A stretch of 64,000 nucleotides of DNA. Origin: Oscheius sp. JU75. Its lineage: Eukaryota > Nematoda > Chromadorea > Rhabditida > Rhabditidae. Location: positions 434,001 to 498,000 of the forward strand of contig JASJZC010000004.1 in NCBI GenBank assembly GCA_037178855.1. Reading direction: 5' to 3'. Below the pieces are notes generated by a model. It searched no databases, was not told the DNA's origin, and worked only from the letters and a program-made list of their open reading frames with translations. Below, piece after piece: positions 46,861 through 58,996 of the stretch. Both the position numbers and the translations under genes were made by a program. Positions within the stretch are counted from its first letter, which is position 1, and the number at the start of each line of letters is the position of its first letter.

Positions 46861-47800
46861 GTTCCGAACCACCCCCCTTTTCTGTATATACTGTCCCAAA
46901 ACAATGAACATTGAAACGAAAGCCTTCATTTTCCCTGAAGAAATATTAAAATTCAATACGGGGGTCAAATCAGAAAGAACGAAGGCGTTTAAAGACGGGG
47001 GACCTTTCATAATAGAATAAGTTATGACTCAAAATGAAAATGCTCGAGAGATCGGGGAGACGAAATGGACACCGAGGTGTAACACACAGAAGGCATATAA
47101 TAATACAGCAGTATAGACCTCGTGACGGACCCATGTAGGCAGTGTGCAGTTTTTGGGTGTTTCCTGGTAGGTGGAAGCTCGAAGTGGTTAAAGGACTGTG
47201 ACCAGAGAGATAGAGAGAGAATCTTGAAGGAATGAAGGGTTCATGCACTGCCGGAGGGTGAAGGAGCGCCGTTTTGAGCTGAAAATGATAAGTTTAGTAA
47301 GAAGTACCGGCAGTTAATTGGACTCTTAAGCTACCGTAATCCCATACGAAGCTCTTCCGACACCGTAATCCTACCGGTTATTATAATTATTGGATAATTC
47401 ACTCTTACAAGAATTACTGTATGTTTCAAATTCGCGCCAAGACCTTACAGTTCTTTTGAAAGTCTACAGGAAAGTCTAATATTCAAATCCATGTACTGTG
47501 ACCGGGAACTCTGTCCCTGAAGCTACATTGTTCCTATGAATCATACAATATATCATTGTCATGTTGTGCAATTGCTTTCGAGACCTTACTCCCTTGTTCC
47601 CTACAGTAATCCTGACTACCAATCTGCTTTTGAAACTCTGTAGTATATTTTTAAGACTACCGTAATCAAACTTGAATTCAGTGTCTCCTACCAAAACTAC
47701 GGTATCTTTTCTTTCGTGAACCTACAGAACGCTATCAAAAGTTCCGGTACCTATACTGGGTCAAATTCCTTGACTACCAGCTTCCTATGATTATAGTAAC
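46861..47800. other. intergenic, no gene seen
   Basis: AT-rich sequence with scattered CTACCGTAATC-type short repeats (47330-47830). No coding frame stands out. Confidence 0.5.
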
Positions 47801-47804
47801 CTAC

Positions 47805-48923
47805 TCAGAAAAGTACAGTAACCCTGGACTTCCAAAAGCCTGTCAGTTTTTTTCTCAGATTGCGAAACAAACCTCGTTTGATAGGCAAGGCGCTGCCGTT
47901 CGAGACTGAGTAGCATCTCCTTCCCAAGGCTCTGGGTACGTTGAGATCATAGGGAACGATTGGCTGAAAAAAGGACTTCATATTTTGAATTCGTCCCTAC
48001 ACCCACCTCAATGTTTTTCGCAGGCCATGGTTGGGGTGTCTTTGCCTTCTTCTCCAGGAAGAACTTGTCTATGTTTCTTCGGCAGAGGACACATTTGATT
48101 TCTAGTTTGTGTTCATCGTGAGCTTGTTGGATGAGGAGGACGGAACACTTTTTGCAGGTGACCCTGTGGGTACAGGGTAGGGCCATAACGGTGGCTTTGG
48201 CGGTCAGACAGACGCAGCATTCTTCTTCCACGGTGACTGCCTCGAGGTTCTCTTTCTCGCATCGGGCTAGGATCTTGGCCTGTAAGGAATTTCTTTAGTA
48301 CGGTCCGCAACCCGACCCCATTTTCAATCCAATCCAAAAATTTTTAGGAATTACAAAAACATTGTAGCCCTTGATCTGCTCTATAACTTTTCAAAACATG
48401 GTCACCCTCAAAAATGGTCCTATGGTCCTGAAAAACAACAAACAAAGTTGTGCGCTCCCCGCCACCAAGTACTGTTTACGCGCGGGACGCTACAATAACA
48501 GCTCTGGATTCGATTTTTGTGCTTTTTGATGTTGTAGCCCTTGATCTGTTCTACAAGCTCGCAAAACTTGAGGAGACCTGAAATGTGTCCTAATCCCTAA
48601 AGTTCGGTTCTGGCGCGCACCCTTTAGAAATAGCGCGCGCTGTTAGTCAGTTTCCTTTGGGGCCCCCCTGTTTTTGTATAACCTCAACAGACTCTATTGT
48701 TAGTCCAACTTCCTATCTGTCCCCAAGCTGATTCAACAGACAGACACCGCCGCCGGGAATTCGTCATCGCCCCGCAAGGGAGGCGCGTGGGAGATGAGAC
48801 AGCCGCCGCATTTGAATCCCCTTGATCCAAGAGAAAAAGCAAACTCACAGCTCGGGCCTCGTTGAACTTCTTCTCCAGCTCCTGTTGGTAACGGCTCATC
48901 TCTTCCTCGTCTTCTTTTTTCCT
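47805..48923 (-). CDS. C3HC4 RING-finger protein with N-terminal coiled coil
   Basis: Minus-strand exons 48923-48849, 48279-48007, 47963-47873 and 47839-47805 (TGA) join in phase. The first encodes a charged helix (EEEMSRYQQELEKKFNEARA), the second continues it (AKILARCEKENLEAV) into a RING: CCVCL...LPCTHRVTCKKC...CVLCRRNID, fitting C-x2-C-x11-C-x-H-x4-C-x2-C...C-x2-C. RINGs of this kind are E3 ubiquitin ligases recruiting E2. The C-terminus is short and basic. The 569-nt intron before the RING exon holds two copies of the dispersed repeat. An exon with ATG at 52060-51977 could be exon 1 (phase fits), giving about 185 aa. Confidence 0.8.
48362..48570 (-). repeat. two copies of the dispersed motif in a RING-gene intron
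   Basis: On the minus strand both read (A/T)TAGARCAGATCAAGGGCTACAA, near 48362-48392 and 48530-48562, about 170 bp apart in the same orientation. Confidence 0.75.
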
Positions 48924-49822
48924 CTGGAAAACAAGACATTATGAAGCTGCCTGATTCGTACTCTATTCAAAGAGGAGGAGAAGGGGTCTAGACTGAAAAA
49001 CAATCTGTCTCTCTTGACTGATCAATGGGGTCTCTGGTTAGGGCGTAAACAAGCTTATACAGACGGTTTTTGATGGAATGAGAGAGAGATGCAGGTTTGC
49101 AGAGGAACACACGAGGGGCCAAGACGTCATTTCGGGTCTTATTTGCCCAGACCCTGCAGTCTTCAGATAAACAACAGAAAGAGCTATTGGGAGCAGAGAG
49201 AATGAGTTCGGACGTACCCAGTGAGTCTTGAACAGAAATCTCTGCCTGTTTACCACAGTTCTTTATTCTGTCCTCTGGAGTTCAGAAGCACCCAGGATGA
49301 GTCGAGTGAGAGCTCAGGAAATTGCTCAGAACCCAAGCTGTATTTTTTAGGAAGGGTGTCCAAACAAAGAAAGTCAAGAGAGATAGAATGAGTCAAGCAA
49401 TACTAAAATGCCATTCCCTCAACTTATCTATATCCATTCCACACCCAAAAGCTCTAAATTTCGCGCTATCGCCTCGATCTCCCAGTGCTTTAATCAAAGA
49501 ACAGGCACGGATTTTCACCGTGTCTCTTGGGTGCGGGTTCCACCTCGTCGCTGAGAAAGCCAGAAACCGACCCCCTTCGATCAGAAATCGTGGTGCTGTC
49601 CGCGATAAAATCAACTGCTGCCGGCCCCCGGCTTAATTGCGTTCTCGTCCGCAAAGGAGAAAGTCATTTGTTAGTCAGTCAGAGAGGGAGAGAGGGAGAG
49701 TAGTGGATCAGACGTCTAGACACGATCAAGGACACCACTTTTTTCCTCATCCGGGGCCCGGAATGGAATTAGCCGTCACGGGCCTTGTCACCCAATTTGA
49801 ATCAGACGTGCGCTTTGTTCCC

Positions 49823-49893
49823 ATGGCCGAGTGGTTATCACGTTTGTCTACGGTCCAATAATTCCGCGTTCGAATCCTCAAGAGCCCATATTT
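49823..49893 (+). pseudogene. tRNA-like element (A/B boxes)
   Basis: A box TGGCCGAGTGG and B box GTTCGAATCC match pol III consensus at tRNA spacing, but acceptor and T stems do not pair. Likely tRNA-derived relic or SINE head. Confidence 0.5.
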
Positions 49894-51976
49894 TCTCATT
49901 TGCCTTGTAACAGACGGAAAACTAACACACGTCTTCAATCAGCCCCACACGAAAAGCCTCTCTCTTTGGATAATCCCGGGCCCCGTATCAACACGCGGAT
50001 CAGACTCTAGAGACAGGACGAGAGAACTTGGCAGTGAGAGAGAAAGAGAGAGAGGGGTACACTGTGTGCCCAGACACTGTCTTGTGACTCAAAACGTCAC
50101 TGGTCTCTCTGCTTTACGTGCACCGGGCCTTGTTTTCCAACCGAGAAAGAAAGGAGAGGGAGAGCTGGGGAAAGTGAGAACGGGAACGAACATTTCTAGT
50201 CTGCTCGCGCATATATTTGCCCTTTCAAGCGAGCGGGAAATGGAAAGAGACGGGGAGAGAAACGGAGGCGGCAGGGATGAAAGAAATGCCGTCCAGACGA
50301 TGGGACAAAAAGTGAGAAGCGTGTGTTAATAGGAAGAGACTACCGTAAGAGGGGCTCATTCTGGGGTTGATTGTCAAAATCTCGACTCATACTCTGTCAA
50401 AGACTCGATTCACACTGTCTGCCAACAGGGCCTGGGCTGTTCAGCTGCTCAGGACCGTCTGATCCAGTCCAGGTAGTCAGTCGAGTTCAGTTTGAGAGAG
50501 TCGACTCATCTTGTTTCTCACTACAGAGCTGAACAGTTGGCCAGAGCAGTCTGCTCAGTTCAGGGAGAAGAGAAACTATGCTCCTTGGGAAAGACACTCC
50601 CAGAGAAGAGACTAATACTCACTCTCCAGTTGGAAAGAAAGGCGTCGACCTATACAGTCTGACTATCATAGTCAGACGACTAATATACAGATGACCAATA
50701 CTATCAGCTCGACCCATACTCGCAGATGACAGAATAATTCTGCTCAGAAGTGTCTGTCTCTTCGGTAATACTGGTCAAAAAATGACAGCGAGTGAGAGGT
50801 AGTCTGAAGCAATAGAGTGTCGAGTCACTACACAGCCTGTGGATACTAAGAAAAGAATGGGGAGGACACCATCCTAAGCGACTGACTGGTGAATAATGAT
50901 TAGTCACGGGACCACACGACCCGCGGCGACCACTTCCGCTCCATCCAGACAGACCACGAACTGTCTAGACGGAGAGCGCGACCGTGTGCGGAGGAGGACG
51001 TAAACAGATCTCTTTGCAACATTTCTTCTTCTGCTGATCACAGATGGAATGCGCTTGAAATAGTCTCTCTGTTCTCAAAACAGGGGGCAGAACAAAACGG
51101 GTCTCCTTCTTAAGATTCTTGGTGTATTTTAAAGAGTCACAAACTAAGGAGTTCAATGGATTATTGTAAGAGTCTTGGGATCAGATAGAGAGTCAGGGGA
51201 TTGGGAAATGAGAAGTTTATAAAAGGGGTGAGAAACAGAAAAAGGGACAACAGATTTCGAAAGAGGACATGGGAATGACTTTTGCTAGATACCAGTACTG
51301 TAAGAGTCGAGAGTCAAGCTCATTCTCTTGACTCCCTCTGAGAATATGAGTATGAGTACAGACAGTCTGGCAGTTTATTTGGAAGAGTAGTTGCTTTAAC
51401 TCCTACACATGAGAGTATGAGTACAGAGAGAGTGAGGCTGACTACTGGACTACCTACAGTAACTGTCCTGTCCCTAGATCCCAGGAAAAGCTACAGTACC
51501 ATGAAATGTCCGATGTCACGTTGACCGTTACCCGATAAGACAAAGAGACTCTGTCTGGACTATAGCGGAAATGGCGGGAAATCGGGGGAGTCAACTGTGG
51601 ATACGATCTGACTGTCTGGAGACACAGTGGTCAAATGACTTATTAGTCAAAGAAGATGAGTCATGTCAGGAAAGCTTCTATGGATGGTTCGCTCCCGTAT
51701 GGTCTCGACTGAGGGCAGTTTGCACCCAATCCCGAAGGCCCAAGATGGGCTTCGGGCTGCAGCTGTGTCCGCGAAGAGTTCGAAGAACAAAGAGGAAATT
51801 GGTCTCGCTATTCGATTAGTCGCCCGGACGCGGCAGACAGACTATTTTTCGATTCGTCCCGGCAGTTTTCAGCACTATGATGTCAGTCAAAAAGAGACAG
51901 AGTGAGGGAGTTTTAGGTAAAAGTCACGGGGTTAGGATGAGGATGAGAGACAGAGAACAAAGGGTACAAGACTCAC

Positions 51977-52060
51977 CGAGACACAGGGCTCCTGTTGACT
52001 GACAGTAGCTAGCTCCGGCTGACTGCGGCTTCGGATCTTCCGGACCAATTCCTTTAGCAT
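51977..52060 (-). CDS. candidate first coding exon (possibly of the RING gene)
   Basis: After a CTTCCAG acceptor on the minus strand, ATG opens 28 codons (MLKELVRKIRSRSQPELATV...) ending phase 0 at GTGAGT. It is the only exon-like piece in the surrounding CT-rich DNA and its phase fits the first RING-gene exon at 48923. The 3 kb intron this implies would be atypically long. Confidence 0.3.
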
Positions 52061-54466
52061 TTTTAGTAGTCTGGAAGGGGCTTGAGAGAGGCAGAAAGAG
52101 AGAGAAGAGTCTGCCCTCAGTCCGTCTGTTCTGGCGGCCGGAGAGAGAGAGAGAGACACCCACAACCACCACGCCCCGGTCTTTCTCTCGTACTCTCTCC
52201 GTCTGACAGGGTCTCTGTTTCAGGATAACGCTCGACTCTATTCTGAACATGTACTCTCTCCGAGTGACTCTCTCACCAGACAGCACTCTCTCTCTCTCAC
52301 TGATCCTCTGGCGCTCTCTGCTCCGAACTCGGTTCCTAATGCGGAGAAGGATTCTGATCCCTATTCCTATTCTTATACTCTCTCTCCATCTCTCTCTTGA
52401 GCCCGTATTCTCTCGACCACTTGACCCTCTCCCAAAATCATGTACTCTTTCTCTTGAGAGCTCTTTGCCTCTCCCTCTGTTTCCTCTCCCTCTGTACTCT
52501 CTACCCAAAGTCTATCCCCTCTCCCGTGACTGGATCCCTCCCGTACCTGTCTGTCCCGTACCCTCTCCCGACAGACACTCCCTCGACCGTCTGGCCCACA
52601 CTAGCGACAGGGAGAGAATAAGGAACAGCTGGGTTCCTTCGAATTCCCGTAAACAACGCGTGTCGTCTGGGTTGGGACTATCGAGAGCGTCTCCACCCGG
52701 AAAAAGGGCAAATTGTCTAGAGGTCAGACTGAACCAGGACCAGAGAGACTGAGAGAAAGAGAGAGAGAAAGAGTCTGCAACAGATTGTATGCTCCAGAAA
52801 AAAAAACTTGACAAATGCAATAGACGTGTGACCGTCTCTCTCTCTCTCTCCATTAGACGATGAAAAAGGGACACGGAAGTAGGATTGCAACTCTCCCCGT
52901 CTTACCCGTACTGTTTTGGTCTTGACTCATTCTCTGACAGTGAATGTCTCTCGACTCTCACTTGTTTTGCAAGAGAGAGGGCGAGATCGGGAGCAGAGAG
53001 TTCATTTCATCATCTCAAGAGCGTAAAAAGCAGATCCGGAGTTCAGTGTCTGAAAGGAAGACGGTTTTCTCCGTAAAGGTCTGGGAACTTTCTGTGCAAG
53101 TACGAAAATGGACAGGTGAGATTGAAGGCACAGAGAGAGGTAGAGAGTCAGTTCCAGTAGGGGTAGGTACCTTGACTCATTACTACCAATAGGGTCCGGA
53201 AAGAAATGACTAACCATTGACAGTTTATCAGAAGAGAAAGAGAGAGAGTCTTGCAGACTCACGTGACTCATCCCGTCTTGTGTCCCCCTGCACAGACTCC
53301 GTAGTTTGTCACCCCAGCGATTGATCAGCTAGTGGTCATATGTGTTGATCGCGAAGAGAGAGTGAGACACGGTGACTGCGTCTTGGATCTTTTGCTCTTT
53401 TTGGAAGAGCTTTTGATCTGAACTATTAGTCTACTACAAGATGGGGTGATACCAAGAGTATAAGCCGTGGGTCTAGAGAGAGTCAGACACAGATTCAATC
53501 AGATCGGTCAAGCCACTAAGCTTACTCTCCTGACTCTCGACTTGTCCTGTCGGATCAATCGAAGCGAGTCTCCATGGTAAGAGTATCTATGTCAAGACGT
53601 GACTGTCTCTGTCCTCAGACCATCTCGTCCCTTCCTGTCAGTCAACTCTCCTGAAAAGGTAAACTGACTCTGAATCCCTATAGTTCAGTTGCTGACATAT
53701 CTCTTCTATCAAGTTATCCTTTCAAATGGACAGTAGACAGTCTATTCTGTATCCTTCTTTTGCCGCCGTGACTCATTCTCAGACAGTGACTGTCTCTCGA
53801 CTCTCACTCTCTTTTCTGACTGTAGCTTGACAGTCACTTGACTGTCACAATGACTGACGATTAGATCCACACAACTGAGTCTCCTCCTGTTCAATTTTCC
53901 ATGACTCTCCCAGAAGACTACGGTAAGCAGTGAACGATGAAATTCCAAACTATAGCGTAGTCCCGCCACCGGCAGAAAAACTGTTTGTCTGTCAGCAGCA
54001 TCAAAACGAAAGACGAGTGTGTCTGGAAGGTCATCCGTCCGACTGAACTGTTAATGTGCCCTTTCTTCTTTTGATAGAGTAGTCTCTCTCAACTACTATT
54101 TTCAGTGCATTAATCTTCGTGGAGGAATCGCGGCTTCGCCTCTGCACAGAAGATCCAGACATCAGTATATTTGTGCTCGGCGGCGGCGCCGAGATTAGCC
54201 ATTCATCTCGGCTCTCGCGAGACACTTTTTTTTCTCAATTGACTGTGTGTAGGGATTCGACGACGTTCCCTGCAGAATTTGTTTTGGTCTGGGACCGAGA
54301 GCTGGCAGCGGGAAAAAGGAGGCGAGATAAGATAGGAGGACTTTCACCCGGAGGCAATGATTCGCGGAAAGGAACACTGACGATTTGGCGGCAAAAATTT
54401 CGAAAAGTCAGAGAGTAAACGCTTTGAGAACGTGTTTATGGAAAAGCTTTCTCGACCATCCTCAGT

Positions 54467-54543
54467 CCCACCTGCTTTGGAATCGAACCCGATCCCTCCT
54501 GTTTGGTATTCCGAGCGCTAACCGACTGAACCACGCGAGCAAA
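54467..54543 (-). pseudogene. tRNA-like element (A/B boxes)
   Basis: Minus-strand A box TGGTTCAGTCGG and B box GGTTCGATTCC at tRNA spacing. Acceptor and anticodon stems are not maintained. Confidence 0.5.
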
Positions 54544-56514
54544 GTTTGCACTGATAGTACCGAAGGTACATAAGCTCAGAGATGTGCCGACCTTGAAATT
54601 TTTCAGCCCGTTCTTCCCTATACCATCTGGTTTCTGGTTTCTGAGGGTCCAATTATCGAGGTTTTTAGCTGTCTGGACTCCCTCTCGACCGAGTAATTTT
54701 CCAGTCTGCGGGCCGCTCTTTTTCTGCCACGACCTCGCGTAAGTGCGGTGCTGTTTTTACACGTCTGGCATCGCCGGGCGACGGGCGACTGGTCAAACAC
54801 AGAAATTGTGGGGTTCACAGAATTTTTCAGACTACATTCGACCCATAAAGTCTTGAGCATCAGAGATCAGAATCCATCGTTTTCCGACCTATTTTATATG
54901 TGGGAGATAGCAGCTGTCTTGCTGTCTCTCGCTCCCTTCTGAAAAGAATTGCGATCTCTGAACAAATTAGAGATGGGAACACACGCAGGAGAGAGGTGCC
55001 GGGCACGGGGGGAGCTGGCCGAGACGTCGCGAGAAAGCAGTCTCTCACTTCCGTCTGAATAAGGGAGTAGATTATTCAGGGACATGAGGCTCTTGACTAC
55101 CATTGACAGAAACAGGGGAAATATCAGTTTTGGCTCAGAACCCAGAGAGTCAAGTTCAGTGTGAAACAGTAGGTTGACAGACAGTTCAGACAGAGCTGGC
55201 CTTGGGTAAGACAATATACTACTTCACTCATGCTCTTGACAGATCTGGCCCTTTGGAAAACAACCAACTGATTTCAGACAGCCTTACCAATGATTACCAA
55301 TGATGATGCAAGAAGAGTCAGATCCAGTTCGAAACTGTTACTTGACTCATACTCTAGACAGATCCGGTAGTTGCTTGACTCATACTCATAGACCTGATTG
55401 TTTGAAAGGCAGCCTTAGTGAGTCCATTTGGTCAATCCTTGCCTGGTTACTAAGGATGATGTAAGAAGAGTCAATTCCAGTTCGGAACTGTTGCTTGACT
55501 CATACTTTGGGCAGGTTTTGGTGGTATCAGTTCAGTTCATCTGACTGTTCTGTCGGTCTATGGATCTATGGATCAGTAAAGCAACTACAGTATCCTTTAA
55601 CACTACAGCTTTTCGGCCAAAGAAACCAGATATCCCTTTCCCCAGATTGACAGATATTCTATTTTCGAACACTTCTGCAGAGTGTGAGAGACCAGTCAGT
55701 GTGTCCAATCCGCTTAGCCCGCGCATGTGTCTGTGTCTCTCTCTCATAAAACGTAAGCTGTCTGGAGGTCAGATTTCAAAAACACGTGCCCACTCGGGAA
55801 GTCCATTTCAGCTAGCGGCTGCAGTCCGTCTAGACTTGCGAATGAGAGAGAGAGCTAGACAGAAAACAAATGGCCTTTTTATGGGAGAGAGAACGAGAGC
55901 AAACACGGATGAGTTCAGTTGGTCAAAAATGATGATGAGAGTCAGGGATCAGGAATTGAGTGACAGAGAGAGGGATACCTAAGTTGTGGTACTGGTAAGA
56001 GAGTAACTCCAGTCACGGATCCGGACTGGACACAAATTTCCTACGACGTAGTCTCTCGAAAGATTACTACTCGAAGATTTCAGAGCCTTCTTCCCCGCAT
56101 CCGTACTTTAAAGTTTTTGAAAGCTGTCTGTGATAGAGGAGAACATCTGTTACCTCGTGATCCGCTAACTACTGAACCCGGTCAATAGACTTCTCAGGTT
56201 TGAAAGATTCTACCCACCAAGTTTGGAGCTCTGATCTGCCAATTAATTGGAAGCAAGTGGTTCATTACCACAAGAGAAAAGGCAGTGTACTTTCTCAGCA
56301 GCTGAAAATGTCCCTTCCAATTAAATTCCAATTATAGTTCTAGAGCTCCTTTGAGTTATCACGAAAAGCATGGGTCAACTAGGGATATAATGTAGATTCT
56401 TACAGGATCCGTTGCAAGGGTACATCTTGCTTGAAGTTCTGAGATATACTCTCTCTGTCAAACTTTTTGGGACGACAACATTTTTTTCAGCTGGAAATTG
56501 GAGGGCACCACGAA

Positions 56515-56583
56515 GCAAATACGGGGATCGAACCTGGCGTGCTTATATTTCTTAGTCGAATTGCTAACCGACTGAGCCAATCG
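56515..56583 (-). pseudogene. tRNA-like element (A/B boxes)
   Basis: Minus-strand A box TGGCTCAGTCGG and B box GGTTCGATCCC. Anticodon arm and acceptor do not fold. Confidence 0.5.
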
Positions 56584-56599
56584 GAAAAGGCCAAGCCGA

Positions 56600-58490
56600 T
56601 TTTATTTGAGGGCATTATCTGAGATCCAGTGGTATAGACTTGCTTTGAGAATAGCCTGACATGTTTTCATGGCTGGCTTGAATTGACATGAGATGACAGG
56701 TATGTCCTATCAAGTTCAGTCAATGTCTAGGACAAAAACAGAACTACCTCTGCTCGTTCTCTGTACCCTTTCAGTTAGACATCCCCTGTATCTGTCAGTA
56801 CAATCGAGAACCAATCTTAGTGATCAGGAACTTTCCTGTTAAGAGACTGACTAAGAGTTCAGACCTCCCATCATTTCCGATCATCTGCTCCCAATGGAAT
56901 GTTTGTTTGTACTCTCCTTTGCAGACAGTCAGCTGGTTCGCCTGTCTGGGTCACATAAGACGAATCATCACGCCGATTATCATTGGGAACGGAGGGACTA
57001 GGGATGGTCGGGAATTGTCAATGGATCAGGGACAGCGAAGAAGGAGAATGGGGGAAAGCAACCTAGTTCTTTCGAATGGATCACCGGAATCAACCGAACT
57101 GTCCGGGATGGTGAACTCGTACCGATACTAGGAGCTTGCAACGAAACTTCACTACCCGTGATAAATGACAAACAGCACAAATTCACAGGTCTGTATATTC
57201 TTCCGGGGAGAGATAGTGATAGAGGTAGAGCGGAAACTCCTTTTTGACTTCTATCTATCAGGTGAAAGAGAACTCCACTGAAAGAATATTGTTTCCCTAT
57301 TTCAAAACCTGTACGCGCATGTTCGAATGGTATGGATTCTGTCCACAGGTTTTGCAAGAAGCTGCCTTGTCCTGATGGGCAGAATAGCGTCCGGGCAGAT
57401 GGAACATTGATCGACTACCAGACTAGGATCAGCGGGAAGGGATGAGACGAGAGATGTGTTCCTTTCCAGATTGGAGGAGTGAGGAGAGAAGTCGGGGATC
57501 TGATTCTGGCCCTTTTGACTCATTTCGACTACGATATGGTTGTCCAATGGCGACCTTCACGACCGGCTGGTACTTCTGTTACCCAGAAGGAGAGTACCAT
57601 ACCTTCGCTCTCTTCTCTTTCGTCCTGTATCCTTTGCCATGACCTAACACTTCTCTTCCGTCTGGTCCACTACGCCATGCAGACACGAACAAGTGGCCGA
57701 GTGGTTATATAGTCTGTTTCCAACGAAAAGACAATGAGGCACTTCTTTAAATGTTTTTCGGAAACGAAAATTTGGGTCCCATCACGATTTGCGCGCCGAT
57801 AAAAAGCCAATTTTTCTAATTCCTAAATTAAAAATTAAATTTTCTGTGTGTTTTCAGTTTTCTTTTCGTAATTCCGACTCCATTTTCGAACTCTGCGTGC
57901 CTATATGACGCCAAAAAAAGGGTGAAAAACCATGGTTTAAAGAGCGCAGGAGCGTCTCCGGCTGGAAAATGCCATTTGAAGCTCAGTTTGCCTAAATCTC
58001 GGGGGTTTCACGCAATTTTGGTGTCAAGTAGGTTTTTACATGCCCAGAATACGATTACACCAACAAGACAGTAAAAAGATGCTGGGAAAATAGTGAGAAA
58101 ATGAGAAATAGAGAAATTTCTTCTTCGCGCGCAACGTCGAGCTTCGGGCGTTCAAACTGAGGTGCCGCTATTCGTTGAAAATGGACTATAGTTCCTCAAA
58201 AGCCACGAGATTCCCGAGCGATATATGACTAATCTACTAGAAAGCGAACCTGCTTATATAGCCCCCTGTAACTTGTTGACGAGATGATATGGGTGCAAGC
58301 ACTGAATTTTTAGTGTTTTAGATTCTGTGCCCGCGAAACCCTTCACTAGTTTCCTCTTTTTCTGATTGAAAAGGAAATTTTGAAGTTCTGACAAGTTCTG
58401 CAATGTTGTAGAACAGATTAAGGGCTACAAATTTTCTGAACACATGGAATCTGAAATATCACATCTTGTACCTAAAAATCGGCTTTTCCA
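56600..58490. other. no supportable gene; one dispersed-motif copy
   Basis: Frames are short and antisense-overlapping. A-box-like TGGCCGAGTGGTTA at 57693 lacks a B box. The dispersed motif (TTGTAGAACAGATTAAGGGC) is at 58413-58432, just upstream of the BUD22-like pseudogene. Confidence 0.45.
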
Positions 58491-58491
58491 G

Positions 58492-58996
58492 GCCTCCAAG
58501 ACTAAAAAAGATCAACGGTAATCGGCCGCCGAGCTCCGTGAGGAGAAGGAAAAGTCCGCTAAGTGGGTAGTCAAAAATGCCAAAGAGGCGACGACTAGTG
58601 GATCCGTGATGAAACGAGTCAAGCTCTCCGAAGATCTGGTCGATTTATAGAAGCCTGGAACTGGCCTTGAGGAGGACGAGAGCAAGCCCATGTCTTCTTT
58701 CTTTTTAAATCCCAACTCTAAAGGTAGTTTTACACCGTCTTTCACTCCCATCACCTTGTCACCCAGTGTCGCAATTCTTGTCTGTCTTCGACAAATTTTT
58801 ACTTTGATCGAAGACAGACAAGCGAAGGGTAACGCCAAGAAGCCTGCTCCTAACCCACGTATATATCATACTTTTTATAAACTAAAAAGTTTCAGAAAAC
58901 CCGGAAACTCATCCATCGTGGGCAACAGCGAAGAAACAGCAGCTTGGCCAAGTTCAGTCCCAGGGAAAACGCGTCATTTTCGATGAGGCCGACTAG
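58492..58996 (+). pseudogene. BUD22/SRFBP1-like C-terminal part with two stops
   Basis: Three exons fit in phase: 58492-58723, 58814-58858, 58896-58996. The last encodes THPSWATAKKQQ then QGKRVIFDEAD and TAG, matching the conserved C-terminus of BUD22/SRFBP1 proteins (HPSWxAxKxxx...GKKIxFDD), nucleolar/serum-response-factor-associated factors. The first exon (SAAELREEKEKSAKWVVKNA) has in-frame TAA at 58519-58521 and TAG at 58648-58650. Good codon use around the stops suggests recent decay. Upstream exons were not found. Confidence 0.65.

Larger units (their letters stand above)
49640..56000. repeat. GA/CT-rich low-complexity region with recurrent GACTCATAC / TGACTCA motifs
   Basis: Long GAGAGA and CTCTCT tracts (for example 52080-52520) create long but repetitive frames on both strands that I do not regard as genes. 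The heptamer TGACTCA recurs at 52923, 53173, 53264, 53769, 55343, 55376 and 55496, often in CTTGACTCATAC. Apart from the tRNA-like elements and the possible exon at 51977-52060, nothing supportable is coded. Confidence 0.6.

Noticed and set aside
51924-52752. Long Arg/Ser/Glu- or Leu/Ser-rich frames of 167-194 codons on both strands
   Set aside because: They are translations of GAGAGA/CTCTCT tracts, open on several frames at once, with no splice or start context.
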